Source: Myxococcales bacterium
Lineage (GTDB): Bacteria; Myxococcota_A; UBA9160; UBA4427
Reading direction: 5' to 3'
DNA: 64,000 nt
NCBI GenBank assembly: GCA_022563535.1
Contig: JADFNE010000010.1
Coordinates: 1-64,000 of the forward strand
The notes under the pieces were generated by a model. The model searched no databases. It worked only from the letters and a program-made list of their open reading frames with translations, and was not told the origin of the DNA. The position numbers were made by a program, and so were the translations under genes. This document shows, in pieces, positions 1-9,115 of the stretch (position 1 is its first letter; each line of letters starts with the position of its first letter).

Positions 1-583
1 TGCATGGCTGTCTCCCTTCGAAACGATGGTCTCAGACGTTGATCGTCGCTGGCTCTCCTCGGAGTATTTTTTGGTGGTCTCGGGCGCGGGGTCGAAATCC
101 GTTGGGCAGCGATTTCGCCACTGCGACATGATCATTCTAACAGATATGGGTTTGGAAATGGGAACTCCGTGGGTCGCCCCGGGCCCATCGCCTGCAGTTC
201 ATCACGTTTCGCTAGGGTATTCCCCCCGGGCGAACTGCTGAAGTGACGACGCCCCGACTGGTGACTCGCGTCGCGGATGGCTGCGCATCTTCAGGGGTGA
301 CACAAAATAACGTCACCTCGATTCGAACCGGTGCCTGGATCTGGTGCCAGACCCCGCCATGAAAGAAGTGTTTTAGAATTCCAAGCCCCGATGTCGGGTA
401 TTGGCTTGTGGTAGCGTGTTGATTCGCGGAGCACTGGGGGGCGAACGGGTGGTGAAGTTGAGGTCGGATGGCTGTTCGGTCGCCGTGCCGAGAAATATCT
501 CAAAGCAATCAGAGATTCCCACGGCGAGCGCAGCGAGAAAGAAAAACCTGAGGGCAACGCTCCGCGCGAGATTCACGAGTCGG
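1..583. other. No supported gene; leader of the exporter operon
   Basis: I see no convincing gene in this stretch. The open frames are short, have no recognisable motif and no good ribosome-binding site. The part just before the adaptor gene is open in the adaptor frame from about base 401, so some of it (from GTG 449 or GTG 485) may belong to that protein's N-terminus. A T-loop-like string near 320-329 on the minus strand is not part of a foldable tRNA. Confidence 0.5.
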
Positions 584-1606
584 ATGTTGGCGAGCCTTGT
601 CTTGGCTGCGACGGCCTGCTCCCCTGGGGATACCGAGGGTCCACCGCCAAGTGTAGCCGTCGCATTGGGCACCCTTGAACGCATCGTAGTCGCCACCGGA
701 ACCCTCGAACCCGAGCGCATGGTGGACGTCCGCCCCCGCATCTCGGGGATCGTTCAAAAAATCTACGTTCAAGACGGTGATCTGGTGAAGGCAGGGCAGA
801 TACTTGTCGAGATCGACAGCGACTTGCTGGAAGTCCGCCTGCGAGAGGTTCACGCCGATCTTGAAACCTCGAAGATCGAGATGCGCTATGCGGCGCTGGC
901 GCAGAGTCGCGCGGATGTGCTGAAGCAGGCCGGAACGATGCCGGATCAGGAGTACGACGATACGAATGCGCGCAACGAGCGAGCGGTTGCCTCGGTTACC
1001 CGCTCCAAAGCCTTGGTATCGCGCCTGGAGGTCGAGCTGCGCTATGCGACAGTGCGCGCGCCCATGGACGGAATCATCCTGGAGATACCGATCGAAGAAG
1101 GCAGCGCCGTCTCTTCGGTGCTCGCTGTCACCGGCGGAACATCGCTACTGACCCTGGCCTCGACGACGGCCCTTCATCTAGAAGGCCAGGTGGATGAAAA
1201 CGAAATCGCGCGGGTTGTCGTCGGGCAGCCAGCAAGAATCCGTACCGAAGCATTTGGTTCAATCAGAACCTTTGCGGGCACCGTTCGACGTATCTCTCCA
1301 ATTGGAACGCGAGTGCAGAACGTCACGTACTTTGAAGTCGAAGTTGAAGTCGATGACGTGGATGCCCGGGGTCTACTGCCTCGGATGTCCGCGGATGCAG
1401 ATATCGTGACAGAAATCGCGACCGATGTGCTCTGGGTCCCGGAGACGGCGTTGCACTACGAGGGAGACGAGATTTACTTGAGCCGCGCCCCGACGGAAGC
1501 TGAGAATCCGGGAGGTCGTTTGAGCGTGAAACTTGGAATCGTCGAGGGCGATCGCGTTCAGTTGTTGAGCGGCGCTGCCGAGGGCGATCTCGTTCTGCTG
1601 CGATGA
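584..1606 (+). CDS. Periplasmic adaptor (HlyD/MacA-like membrane fusion protein)
   Basis: Adaptor subunit of a tripartite efflux or export system, linking an inner-membrane ABC transporter to an outer-membrane channel. The order of domains is typical of the family: a hydrophobic N-terminus ending in a Cys (LAATACSPG, probable lipoprotein), a first half-lipoyl segment (EPERMVDVRPRISGIVQKIY), a helical hairpin rich in Ala/Arg/Glu, the second half-lipoyl segment (RAPMDGIILEI), then beta-barrel and membrane-proximal parts. The first ATG is at 584, but the short N-terminus before the Cys has no positive charge, so translation may begin upstream at GTG 485 or 449. The stop overlaps the ATPase start (ATGA), so the two are translationally coupled. 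The substrate cannot be read from the sequence. Confidence 0.88.
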   Translation: MLASLVLAATACSPGDTEGPPPSVAVALGTLERIVVATGTLEPERMVDVRPRISGIVQKIYVQDGDLVKAGQILVEIDSDLLEVRLREVHADLETSKIEMRYAALAQSRADVLKQAGTMPDQEYDDTNARNERAVASVTRSKALVSRLEVELRYATVRAPMDGIILEIPIEEGSAVSSVLAVTGGTSLLTLASTTALHLEGQVDENEIARVVVGQPARIRTEAFGSIRTFAGTVRRISPIGTRVQNVTYFEVEVEVDDVDARGLLPRMSADADIVTEIATDVLWVPETALHYEGDEIYLSRAPTEAENPGGRLSVKLGIVEGDRVQLLSGAAEGDLVLLR

Positions 1607-2298
1607 CCGCCTCCGTAGTTTCGCTCAGGAACGTCAGCAAGGTTTATTCGAGTGGTCGGGTCGAGGTGCGCGCGCTCGACGATGTAAGCCTCGAGATATT
1701 TTCGGGGGAGTTGCTCGCCATCATGGGGCCTTCCGGTTCCGGCAAGACAACCTTGATGGAAGTACTCGGATGTCTGATGCAACCGACGTCCGGCAGCTAC
1801 TACTTCAACGGTCGCTCGATCGAAAGCTTTGCGCCGGACGAGCTGGCAAGTCTGCGGGGTGAAGAAATCGGGTTCATCTTTCAGGCTTTCAACCTGCTCC
1901 CCCGCTTGAATGCGATCGAGAACGTTGAACTGCCCCTGAGTTACCGAGATGTGCGTCGCAAGCAACGTCACGAAAGGGCGAGAGAGGTTCTGGTTCGCGT
2001 CGGTCTCGAGGCGCGGATGAAACACTTGCCTTCGGAACTCTCGGGTGGAGAACGACAGCGCGTCGCGATTGCGCGCGCCCTCGTCAATCATCCCAGTTTC
2101 ATCCTGGCCGACGAGCCCACGGGAAATCTCGACTCGAAGACCGGGGGTGAGATCATGGATCTGTTGCACGAGCTCAGGAGCGCGGGAAGCACGATCGTGA
2201 TGGTGACCCACGACGAGCGGCTCGGTGCAGCGGCCGAACGGCGCTTGTTCATTCGCGATGGTCAAGTCCAATCCGAAGCAGAACCACTAGAGGCGTAA
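1603..2298 (+). CDS. ABC transporter ATP-binding protein, MacB/LolD type
   Basis: Nucleotide-binding subunit (231 residues) of the exporter. Walker A (GPSGSGKTT, residues 42-50), the signature [14 protein letters not shown] (about 146-159) and Walker B with catalytic Glu ([11 protein letters not shown], about 167-177) are intact, as is the H-loop (VTHDE). This is the family that powers MacB, LolD and related mechanotransmission transporters. In MacB the ATPase is fused to the permease, while here it is separate. It overlaps the adaptor by 4 bases and lies 3 bases before the first permease, so it is clearly in one operon. Confidence 0.93.
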   Translation: MTASVVSLRNVSKVYSSGRVEVRALDDVSLEIFSGELLAIMGPSGSGKTTLMEVLGCLMQPTSGSYYFNGRSIESFAPDELASLRGEEIGFIFQAFNLLPRLNAIENVELPLSYRDVRRKQRHERAREVLVRVGLEARMKHLPSELSGGERQRVAIARALVNHPSFILADEPTGNLDSKTGGEIMDLLHELRSAGSTIVMVTHDERLGAAAERRLFIRDGQVQSEAEPLEA

Positions 2299-2301
2299 GC
2301 C

Positions 2302-3546
2302 GTGGATTTGTTCGAAGCCCTTCGCAATGCCTTTCGAACCCTGCGCGCCCAGCGCATGCGCACGGTTCTCACGCTCTTTGGTCTGGTCTGGGGGACCGCC
2401 TCTGTCATCCTCCTGATGTCCTGGGGCGCGGGAACCAAACAGATGATCGAGAACGGCTACACGAAGGTCGGCAAGAATATGTTGCAGATCTGGGCCGGAC
2501 GAATTGGCGAAGACTTTACGCCCGCGGCAGATCGAAGACATCTCTGGCTTACCCCCAAGCACGTGACGATTCTGCGCCAACGCGTACATCTCGCCAATCT
2601 CGTCGTGGGTGAAGTTTCGAGCAGTTACATCGCCAACTATGGCCAGAAATCCCTCCATACCAATGTTCGGGGAGTTGAGCCCGTGACGATGGAGATGCGC
2701 GGAGTTTCGATTTCTGCGGGCCGCTTCATTCAAGAACGCGACGTCGAAAGGCGGCGACATGTGGCCGTCCTGGGTGCTGAGTCTCGCCGCGACCTGCTCG
2801 GTCCAAAGGGAAAGCTCGGGTCATGGATTCGCATTCACGGCCAATCGTATGAGGTGGTGGGCTTTCTGGACGAGGTCGGGACCCAGTATTGGCAGGACGG
2901 GGGAACCCCGATCGACCAGCAAATCTGGGTTCCCATTTCGACGCTTCTGTCGATCACTCCCGACTGGGGAACGGGTGATCAAATTCTGACGACGATTTTG
3001 CTGCGGCTACGGAACCGCGAAGACTTTGACGCTCTTCAGGTGGAGATCCGCAGCGTCCTGTCTTCGGTGCTCAGGGTGTCGCCAACGGACGAAGAGGCGG
3101 TCTTGATCGGGAGTCCGATCAGTGCCCTGCGCAAAATACCATTGGCTGGGATGGACATCGTATTGTTCATTCTGAGCGCAACGACCCTGGTCATAGGCGG
3201 GATCGGCATTTTGACCATGATGCTCGACGCGGTACAGGAACGACAACAGGAAATTGGAGTGCGTCTTGCCGTTGGCGCCCGACGTCGGGACATCCTGCTG
3301 CAGTTTTTCCTGGAAACGTTCGTGATCGCCATCGCCGGGGGCGCGATTGGCGTAGGACTGGGAGTCTTGCTTTGTCGCGTTGTCGACGCTGTAGCAGTCC
3401 CGGAAAAAATTCCCGCACCTATTCTGACCATCGAGGTCGTGACGGTGGCGGTCGTCACCATGGTTCTGGTTGGAATCGTCTCGGGGACGGTTCCCGCCTG
3501 GCGTGCATCCCGAGTCGATCCGTCTGTGACACTGCGCGCAGAGTAG
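2302..3546 (+). CDS. ABC transporter permease, MacB/FtsX type (first of two)
   Basis: Permease of 414 residues starting at GTG 2302, just after the ATPase stop. It has the MacB layout: one N-terminal membrane helix (about residues 20-42), a large periplasmic domain (about 43-280), then three helices in the C-terminal FtsX domain. The segment QERQQEIGVRLAVGAR, typical of the cytoplasmic loop of the family, precedes the third helix. With the next gene it probably forms a heterodimeric permease, since two non-identical copies follow a single ATPase. Confidence 0.9.
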   Translation: MDLFEALRNAFRTLRAQRMRTVLTLFGLVWGTASVILLMSWGAGTKQMIENGYTKVGKNMLQIWAGRIGEDFTPAADRRHLWLTPKHVTILRQRVHLANLVVGEVSSSYIANYGQKSLHTNVRGVEPVTMEMRGVSISAGRFIQERDVERRRHVAVLGAESRRDLLGPKGKLGSWIRIHGQSYEVVGFLDEVGTQYWQDGGTPIDQQIWVPISTLLSITPDWGTGDQILTTILLRLRNREDFDALQVEIRSVLSSVLRVSPTDEEAVLIGSPISALRKIPLAGMDIVLFILSATTLVIGGIGILTMMLDAVQERQQEIGVRLAVGARRRDILLQFFLETFVIAIAGGAIGVGLGVLLCRVVDAVAVPEKIPAPILTIEVVTVAVVTMVLVGIVSGTVPAWRASRVDPSVTLRAE

Positions 3547-3577
3547 ATGAGCGCCGAGTGAAGGCAGAATTCCATCT

Positions 3578-4816
3578 ATGATGTGGTCCGAACTCATGAC
3601 CGATACTTTCCGAAATGTGCGCGCACACTCGACGCGCTTCGGTCTTACTTCGCTTGGTGTTTTCTGGGGCGTCCTGATGCTGACGTTCTTGTCCGCCACC
3701 TCAACGGGATACGATCAACACTTTGGAGCGATGGTGAGCAAGATCGGGCCGCGCATTGTCTATCTCTTCTCGGGCGCCATCACGAACGACACCTCGGGTC
3801 AACGCGCAACGAGAAACGTGGTGTTCGAGAGGGAGGACATCGAACGGATCTCCAAGATCGGTTCGATTGATCACGCTGCGGCGAACCTCTGGCTCAGCTT
3901 CAAGCTCGTTCGAGCGGGCAAGCGCAGCAAATTGATCGCGATGAGCGGCGCCGACGAAAACACGGTGAAAATTCGAAACTACGAAATCGCCGTCGGCCGG
4001 TCGATCAGCCGGGGCGATGTCCTCGACAGCCGTGAGGTCGTGTTCCTGGGCTTCGTCGCTGCACAGCGAATATTTGGAGACACGCCGGCGGTAGGCCGAA
4101 GGATCACAATCGAGTCGATTCCCTTCCGAGTCATCGGGGTGTCGAAGGAAAAGGGAGACCAAATCGTAAACCTTGGAGTCCAGGACGACGAACTCGCGTT
4201 CATTCCCGTGACTACTGCTCAGCGCCGGTTCACCCACGACGATAGTGTCGGCACCATCATCTTCGAACCCCGGACCCGGGAGATCAGTTGGAGTGCGATC
4301 GACGTGGCGCGAGCAGTGCTCGGACTCCATCAGGGATTTGATCACGACGATACGAGCGCGGTGGGATCGTTCAACATTCACGAAGTGATGACACTGCTCG
4401 AAGGGATCCTGAGTGGCTTGAAAATCTTCCTCGCCGGCGCAAGCTTGATCACACTCTTCGTCGGCGGCGCCGGCGTGATGAACATCATGCTGGTTGTCGT
4501 GACCGAAAGAACCCGGGAGATCGGCCTGCGCAAGGCAATCGGTGCATCGAACTCGGCAATCTTCACCCAATTTCTCTGCGAGAGTCTGTGCGTGACAATG
4601 ATTTCCGGCACAATGGGTGCAGCCATCGGAACCGGCTTGATTTTCGTCATGGCAAATTGGGTGAGGAACAGCACCCTCGGCGCTGTCCCGCCAGTGTTCG
4701 TCCCCGCCAGTTTGATCGTCATCTTCTTCGTGATCGTAATAGTCGGCGTAGTTTCGGGTTTGCTTCCGGCGGTAAGGGCTTCAAGGATCGAACCGGCTAT
4801 TTCACTTCGGGGATAG
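3578..4816 (+). CDS. ABC transporter permease, MacB/FtsX type (second of two)
   Basis: Second MacB-like permease, 412 residues, related to but clearly different from its neighbour. One N-terminal helix (LTSLGVFWGVLMLTFLSA), a periplasmic domain, and a C-terminal three-helix FtsX domain with the conserved loop TERTREIGLRKAIGAS. It is the last gene of the adaptor-ATPase-permease-permease operon. The convergent transposase gene starts its 3' end about 120 bases further on. Confidence 0.9.
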   Translation: MMWSELMTDTFRNVRAHSTRFGLTSLGVFWGVLMLTFLSATSTGYDQHFGAMVSKIGPRIVYLFSGAITNDTSGQRATRNVVFEREDIERISKIGSIDHAAANLWLSFKLVRAGKRSKLIAMSGADENTVKIRNYEIAVGRSISRGDVLDSREVVFLGFVAAQRIFGDTPAVGRRITIESIPFRVIGVSKEKGDQIVNLGVQDDELAFIPVTTAQRRFTHDDSVGTIIFEPRTREISWSAIDVARAVLGLHQGFDHDDTSAVGSFNIHEVMTLLEGILSGLKIFLAGASLITLFVGGAGVMNIMLVVVTERTREIGLRKAIGASNSAIFTQFLCESLCVTMISGTMGAAIGTGLIFVMANWVRNSTLGAVPPVFVPASLIVIFFVIVIVGVVSGLLPAVRASRIEPAISLRG

Positions 4817-4939
4817 GTTTGGATGTTGCGGGGCTTCCTTTGACCGGACTTGGTTGCCCGTTGGGCGGTTAGAGAAAAGGGCGGTTTGGTAGTGCGGACG
4901 GGGTGGGCACCGGCGAGAGGATTGGGTGGAGGAGAGTTC

Positions 4940-5650
4940 TTAGCCCGGTATTGCGGAGAGGTCGATTAGACCGCGTCTGCGCCAGCCTTTGCTGAGGAGC
5001 CAGCTTGCTGCCTTGGCCACTCCTACTTCTTCCTGGGTGGATGCCTTCACGCGCAAGCTCTCGGAGCTTGCGCGCCAGCCGTCGAACCGGCTACCCGAAG
5101 AGGCCTCATCGATCTTCACCGGCGGCGCATGGCCGGTTCTCTGTTTGAAGTGCTTTCGAATATTGAGAAGCACGTAGCGAAGCGCGTTTCGCACCTGGGT
5201 GGGTGAAGTAAGAAGCTGAACGTGATAGCGACCTGCAATCACCTTACCGGTTCGCTTAAAGACACGATTCACAGCCAATGCAAACCGAGCAGCAATCGAC
5301 TTCATGCCCCGAGAGAGGGCATCTTGAGACTCGGCCTCAACGATCATGTGAAGATGATTGTGCTGGATGGAATACTCAACCAACCGAAAGTCGCCGCGCT
5401 CCCACCCCTTGGCGAATGTCTTCCGCACTTCCATCACGAGTGATCGTCGCCGAAGGTTCGAGAGCCCCTTTACAACACGCAATGTCACATGGGCGGGAGT
5501 GAGTTCATTGAAATCAGATCGTTGTCGATGAGGCACCTGGCCCCGCCCAACTCGCTTGGCCCCAGCCCCTTTGCGCGGACCCCCATGTCCAGAGGTCATG
5601 CGCTTCTGCAAGACATAGTCAGCAAGTTCGAGCTGCTTGATTACTGCCAT
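4940..5650 (-). CDS. REP-associated tyrosine transposase (Y1/IS200-like, RAYT)
   Basis: Single-strand DNA endonuclease of the Y1 transposase superfamily, 236 residues. The HUH motif is visible as H99-L100-H101 within QHNHLHMIVEA, and the likely nucleophile is Y159 in ALRYVLLN. The N-terminal GGPRKGAGAKR segment is typical of RAYTs. An inner ATG at 5599 (MTSGHGGP) would also fit the family. I did not find paired REP-like hairpins flanking the gene, and there is no tnpB or second IS gene, so it looks like a single-copy domesticated or orphan RAYT rather than an active insertion sequence. Confidence 0.85.
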   Translation of the reverse strand: MAVIKQLELADYVLQKRMTSGHGGPRKGAGAKRVGRGQVPHRQRSDFNELTPAHVTLRVVKGLSNLRRRSLVMEVRKTFAKGWERGDFRLVEYSIQHNHLHMIVEAESQDALSRGMKSIAARFALAVNRVFKRTGKVIAGRYHVQLLTSPTQVRNALRYVLLNIRKHFKQRTGHAPPVKIDEASSGSRFDGWRASSESLRVKASTQEEVGVAKAASWLLSKGWRRRGLIDLSAIPG

Positions 5651-5877
5651 GCCTCTACTGTAGCAGGAACCATCGCCCTTATCAACCCAATAATGCGTCA
5701 GATAAACAAAATAAACACAACTACAATTCGCAAACTAAAATTCACCCCCTGTCCGCGCCACCGCAATGCCCATCAATAACTACCACCCCCGAAAACCCCC
5801 CTTTCCCTCATTGCCCAAATGGCAACACGCCCAGTACAGCAAGACCCCCCGCCTCACCCCCAAAGCCTCGCAACACG
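5651..5877. other. Intergenic spacer, no gene seen
   Basis: Short spacer between the transposase and the dioxygenase. It contains an AT-rich stretch (about 5690-5750) followed by C-rich tracts. I see no coding potential, no clear hairpin and no repeat worth naming. Confidence 0.4.
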
Positions 5878-6681
5878 TCACCCCCCCACACCCCGAACAC
5901 TTTCCTGCTGCCAGCGCGCCAAGCCACCGGGCTGATAGGTGAGCAGCAGCAGCCTCCGCTCCTCCTGGGTCTTGTTGCCCTGCGAGCCATGAACAATATC
6001 GCCGTGGAAGTACACGACCGAACCCGCCGGTAGGTCGATCGGCACGGGTTCGTTCAGATCGTGACGATCGATGTCGGTGTATAGACGGCCGACGTTGCCC
6101 CGGTCTTCGAAGCATGCGAGGGCTCCGTGTTTGTGGCTTCCGGGGATCAACCAGAGGCAGCCGTTGTCGGTGTTGGAGTCGTCGAGGATGATGGCCACGC
6201 TTACCAGTTGATCGAGGTGGTTGCACAAGAATGCCCAATAGGGGTTGTCCTGATGCCATGGGAAAGGGGCGCCGCCGGGGCGCTTGAAGTTGAGCTTGTC
6301 GCTGAACAAACTGATGTCGTTGCTCTTGACGATTGCCCGGGCCGGACCCCAGAGGCGGATGTCATCGATCATCTGATTGAGGGTCGCGTCGAGATGGTGA
6401 TAGGGTTCCATGGTTCGGATTTCTTTCGAACCGTCCCGCCATTCCCATTGGACACTCGACCCGAGTACATTTTGGTAGCGCTTGCCGTCGATCAAGCGAG
6501 GTGCTTTGACGTCCGCGGCTTCGGCGGCCTGCTCGATTTTGCGGTGGATGGCTTCCACGCCGTCGCACAGGGGCTTTAGTTCGATTTCATCAAAGACCGA
6601 CGAGCGCGCGAAGTATCCGTCGCGCTCGTATTGGGCGAGTTCAGACTGCGTCGCCTGATCACTGAACCGGGTGGCCGTCAT
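5878..6681 (-). CDS. Phytanoyl-CoA dioxygenase (PhyH) family protein
   Basis: Probable Fe(II)/2-oxoglutarate-dependent oxygenase, 267 residues from the ATG at 6681, which follows a GGAGAG site. The metal triad is visible: HQD in PFPWHQDNPYW supplies His and Asp, and the distal His is in GDIVHGSQGN. The Arg of EERRLLLLTYQPGG probably binds 2-oxoglutarate. The family hydroxylates phytanoyl-CoA and many unrelated small molecules, so the substrate is unknown. It is transcribed in the same direction as the upstream S9-like gene, separated by about 160 bases. Confidence 0.85.
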   Translation of the reverse strand: MTATRFSDQATQSELAQYERDGYFARSSVFDEIELKPLCDGVEAIHRKIEQAAEAADVKAPRLIDGKRYQNVLGSSVQWEWRDGSKEIRTMEPYHHLDATLNQMIDDIRLWGPARAIVKSNDISLFSDKLNFKRPGGAPFPWHQDNPYWAFLCNHLDQLVSVAIILDDSNTDNGCLWLIPGSHKHGALACFEDRGNVGRLYTDIDRHDLNEPVPIDLPAGSVVYFHGDIVHGSQGNKTQEERRLLLLTYQPGGLARWQQESVRGVGG

Positions 6682-6842
6682 CTCGAAGTGCTCTCCAACA
6701 ACCCGTCGCGTCAGCGACGGGCCGCAAGAACACACGTTAGCAGGAGGTATGCCCTCTCAGCAGGTCAGACAGAAGCGCGCGCAGGATTCATCTCCTCCCA
6801 CGGGGAGTCCACAGCTCAGGATCGCCGAGAAAGATGGACCGC

Positions 6843-8873
6843 TCAGTCTGCTGGCTCGGCGATGGGTTCTGCGAGATCGTCGGTTGCTTCTGCTGGCGCG
6901 TCCATCGGTTGCGCCGTCTCCGAGATTTTCGCCGGTGCCGGCGGTGGGGTGCTGGCGGCCAGGTTGGTTTCAAAGAAACTCAAGAGCTGCGAATAAAAAT
7001 CGATTCGACTGCTCTCGAGCACCAGACCCTCAGCGTCGTCGGCGTACTCCAGGTACTTGACGTTCTTTCCCGCAGCTTCGAGGGCCTGCTTGAGCTTGCG
7101 AGCGTGATCGACTGCGACGCGGGAATCCCTGGCACCGTGCCCCAGCAACACCGGAACCTGGATTTCATCGATGTTGCGAAGAGGAGAATTCATGCGCACC
7201 CCTCCGCCGTCGTCGCCGGAGGTGTCGAGACCGGTAATCCCCGCGAAACTCGCACCCGCGCGATAGAGCTTCGGTGTCGTCACGAGCCCCATCAATGCCG
7301 AATAGCCTCCGAAGCCCGTACCAAAAATCCCAACTCGATCGGGATCGGCAATTCCCTCACGGATTGCCCACTTGACGCCATCGGCGATGTCTTCCTGGAT
7401 CACGCGACCCCAGTCCTCGTTTCCGGCGAGCCGAAACTCGCGTCCAAACCCGCTGCTACCGCGATAGTTCACCTGCAGAACGGCGAATCCGCGGTTGGCA
7501 AAGAACTGGACCACCGGGTTGTAGACCAGTGCATCGCGAGCCGACGGTCCGTCGTGGGGGAGCACGATCATCGGGAGCTTGTCGCTCCCGGGATCCGTCG
7601 GGAGCGTCAGATAGCCGGGTATGTTGCTTCCGTCCCGTGCCGCAAAATTGATTCGCTTGACCTCGGCCAGTTGATCGACAGGAATGTCCGGGTGTTGCTC
7701 GAAGATGAAGTTGATCTCTTTCTTCGAACGATCGTAGGCGTAGTAGACGGGAGGTTGAACGTGGTTTCCCACTTCGATAATTGCAAGGTTTCCGTCGGCA
7801 GTCGCACTGACAATTCGATTACTCGTCCTGTGCCCTTGAACCGTGAGCAATGACTTATCGACCGCCCCTTGTTCTCTCTCCTCGTCTGCATCGAAGAAGG
7901 CGATTTCCGGCCCGTCAGCCGTGAAATTGGCTCCCACGATTTTCTGACGCGCTTCGCTGTACTGCGCACCGGTGACATCGAACTCAGGGTGAGCGAACAC
8001 GAGGTCGCCCAAGGAACGGCTAGCGATATTGAACTCGAAGAGCGCATCCCGCCCCTCGTGATCCGCAATCACATAAAGCAGATTCGAGTCTTCGTGAAAT
8101 CCGGCGAACCGGAATCTGTTGTTTCGATGATCTTCCGCTTCAAAGACCGGTTCGAGTTCTTGACTTACCTGACTACGTGCGAGCAGGGTATAGCTCTTGC
8201 CATCCGCTGCTTGATCCGAGGCCTCGGCAGCTCGCACGTTGCCTTTCTGGTCCACGTACCACTCGCCGATACCCTGGCTGGCGGCGTGCTGTAGACGCAG
8301 CCGGCCAGAAACGATGTTCAACCGGCTGACACTCGGAATCTCCTCCCCACGTTCAAGATGAGATACCAACACGTAGTCTCGCTCGGAGGGCAGCAGGCTG
8401 ATGACCTTGTCTTCGAAGTGGTCTTGCCGCGCAGATTCTCCTTTCCTCCATTTTTCTCCGAGCCACTTTAAATTCGGTCGGTCGCGATTGACGCCGTACA
8501 ATCGAGTCTTCGAGGGATTGACTTCTCGCGCGTCGGGATCGGACACCGACGTGCTCAAGAGCAAGCGACGCGAATTTGCCCATTCGATCGAATCGAGCCG
8601 CACCTCTTGCATCGGAAACACGGCGAGACCCTCAGGGTCGCTCCCGACGACCTTGCGAACAAAGACGCGCTGAATATCGTCATTCGAGAATACAAACGCG
8701 ATGTGCTTCCCGTCGGGCGAAAGCGTCGGCTGGCTCATGGTGGGGTTTCTGAAGAAAACATCGACGGCAATGGTTGCTGGGGGTTCGGCAACAATCGCTG
8801 GGGGTTCGGCGGTCGCACTCGCAACCGTCAAAAAACACGCGATCGCGCTCGATAGTCCAATGCGAAGCATCAT
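6843..8873 (-). CDS. S9 prolyl-oligopeptidase-family protein, apparently catalytically dead
   Basis: Exported protein of 676 residues: signal peptide (about residues 1-22, cleaved near ATAEPP), an N-terminal beta-propeller-like region with TLSPDGKHIAFVF-type strands, and a C-terminal alpha/beta-hydrolase domain (from about 410). The fold landmarks of S9 peptidases are present (NYRGSSGFG, DIADGVKWA), but the nucleophile elbow reads FGTGFGGYSA with Gly520 where the family has Ser, and the usual HGF near the C-terminus reads AEGL with Glu615 in place of His. Asp583 (HGARDSR) is kept. A Pro/Ala/Glu-rich tail follows the hydrolase domain. It is probably a non-catalytic binding or scaffold protein. 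Confidence 0.82.
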   Translation of the reverse strand: MMLRIGLSSAIACFLTVASATAEPPAIVAEPPATIAVDVFFRNPTMSQPTLSPDGKHIAFVFSNDDIQRVFVRKVVGSDPEGLAVFPMQEVRLDSIEWANSRRLLLSTSVSDPDAREVNPSKTRLYGVNRDRPNLKWLGEKWRKGESARQDHFEDKVISLLPSERDYVLVSHLERGEEIPSVSRLNIVSGRLRLQHAASQGIGEWYVDQKGNVRAAEASDQAADGKSYTLLARSQVSQELEPVFEAEDHRNNRFRFAGFHEDSNLLYVIADHEGRDALFEFNIASRSLGDLVFAHPEFDVTGAQYSEARQKIVGANFTADGPEIAFFDADEEREQGAVDKSLLTVQGHRTSNRIVSATADGNLAIIEVGNHVQPPVYYAYDRSKKEINFIFEQHPDIPVDQLAEVKRINFAARDGSNIPGYLTLPTDPGSDKLPMIVLPHDGPSARDALVYNPVVQFFANRGFAVLQVNYRGSSGFGREFRLAGNEDWGRVIQEDIADGVKWAIREGIADPDRVGIFGTGFGGYSALMGLVTTPKLYRAGASFAGITGLDTSGDDGGGVRMNSPLRNIDEIQVPVLLGHGARDSRVAVDHARKLKQALEAAGKNVKYLEYADDAEGLVLESSRIDFYSQLLSFFETNLAASTPPPAPAKISETAQPMDAPAEATDDLAEPIAEPAD

Positions 8874-8897
8874 CTTCCTTTTTCCTTAGCTTACAAA

Positions 8898-8922
8898 CGA
8901 ACTGGCAATCAATGCCAGTTCG
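8898..8922. promoter_or_regulatory. Perfect 10-5-10 inverted repeat upstream of the S9-like gene
   Basis: CGAACTGGCA and its exact reverse complement TGCCAGTTCG are separated by ATCAA. The repeat ends 24 bases before the S9-like start codon (minus strand) and lies in the divergent spacer shared with the luciferase-like gene. It could be an operator for a dimeric repressor or a hairpin in the 5' leader. There is no T-tract, so a terminator is unlikely. Confidence 0.6.
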
Positions 8923-9115
8923 CGCTGACCCGCACGACGTCGCAACGAGGCGCCTCGACCCGCGATGCGATCTCGCACATAATGCAGCAGTGCAATCCGA
9001 CGATCCGTGGGCTCATGTATCGGTAAAATACAGCCCCACATTCGAAATACTGACTACTCAAAGCAAATCGCACTGACTCATCACATATACGGCGATTTGT
9101 CTGGAGACACTTGAC

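Noticed and set aside
300-380. tRNA-like T-loop string on the minus strand
   Set aside because: GGTTCGAATC is present, but no acceptor stem or anticodon arm can be drawn around it.
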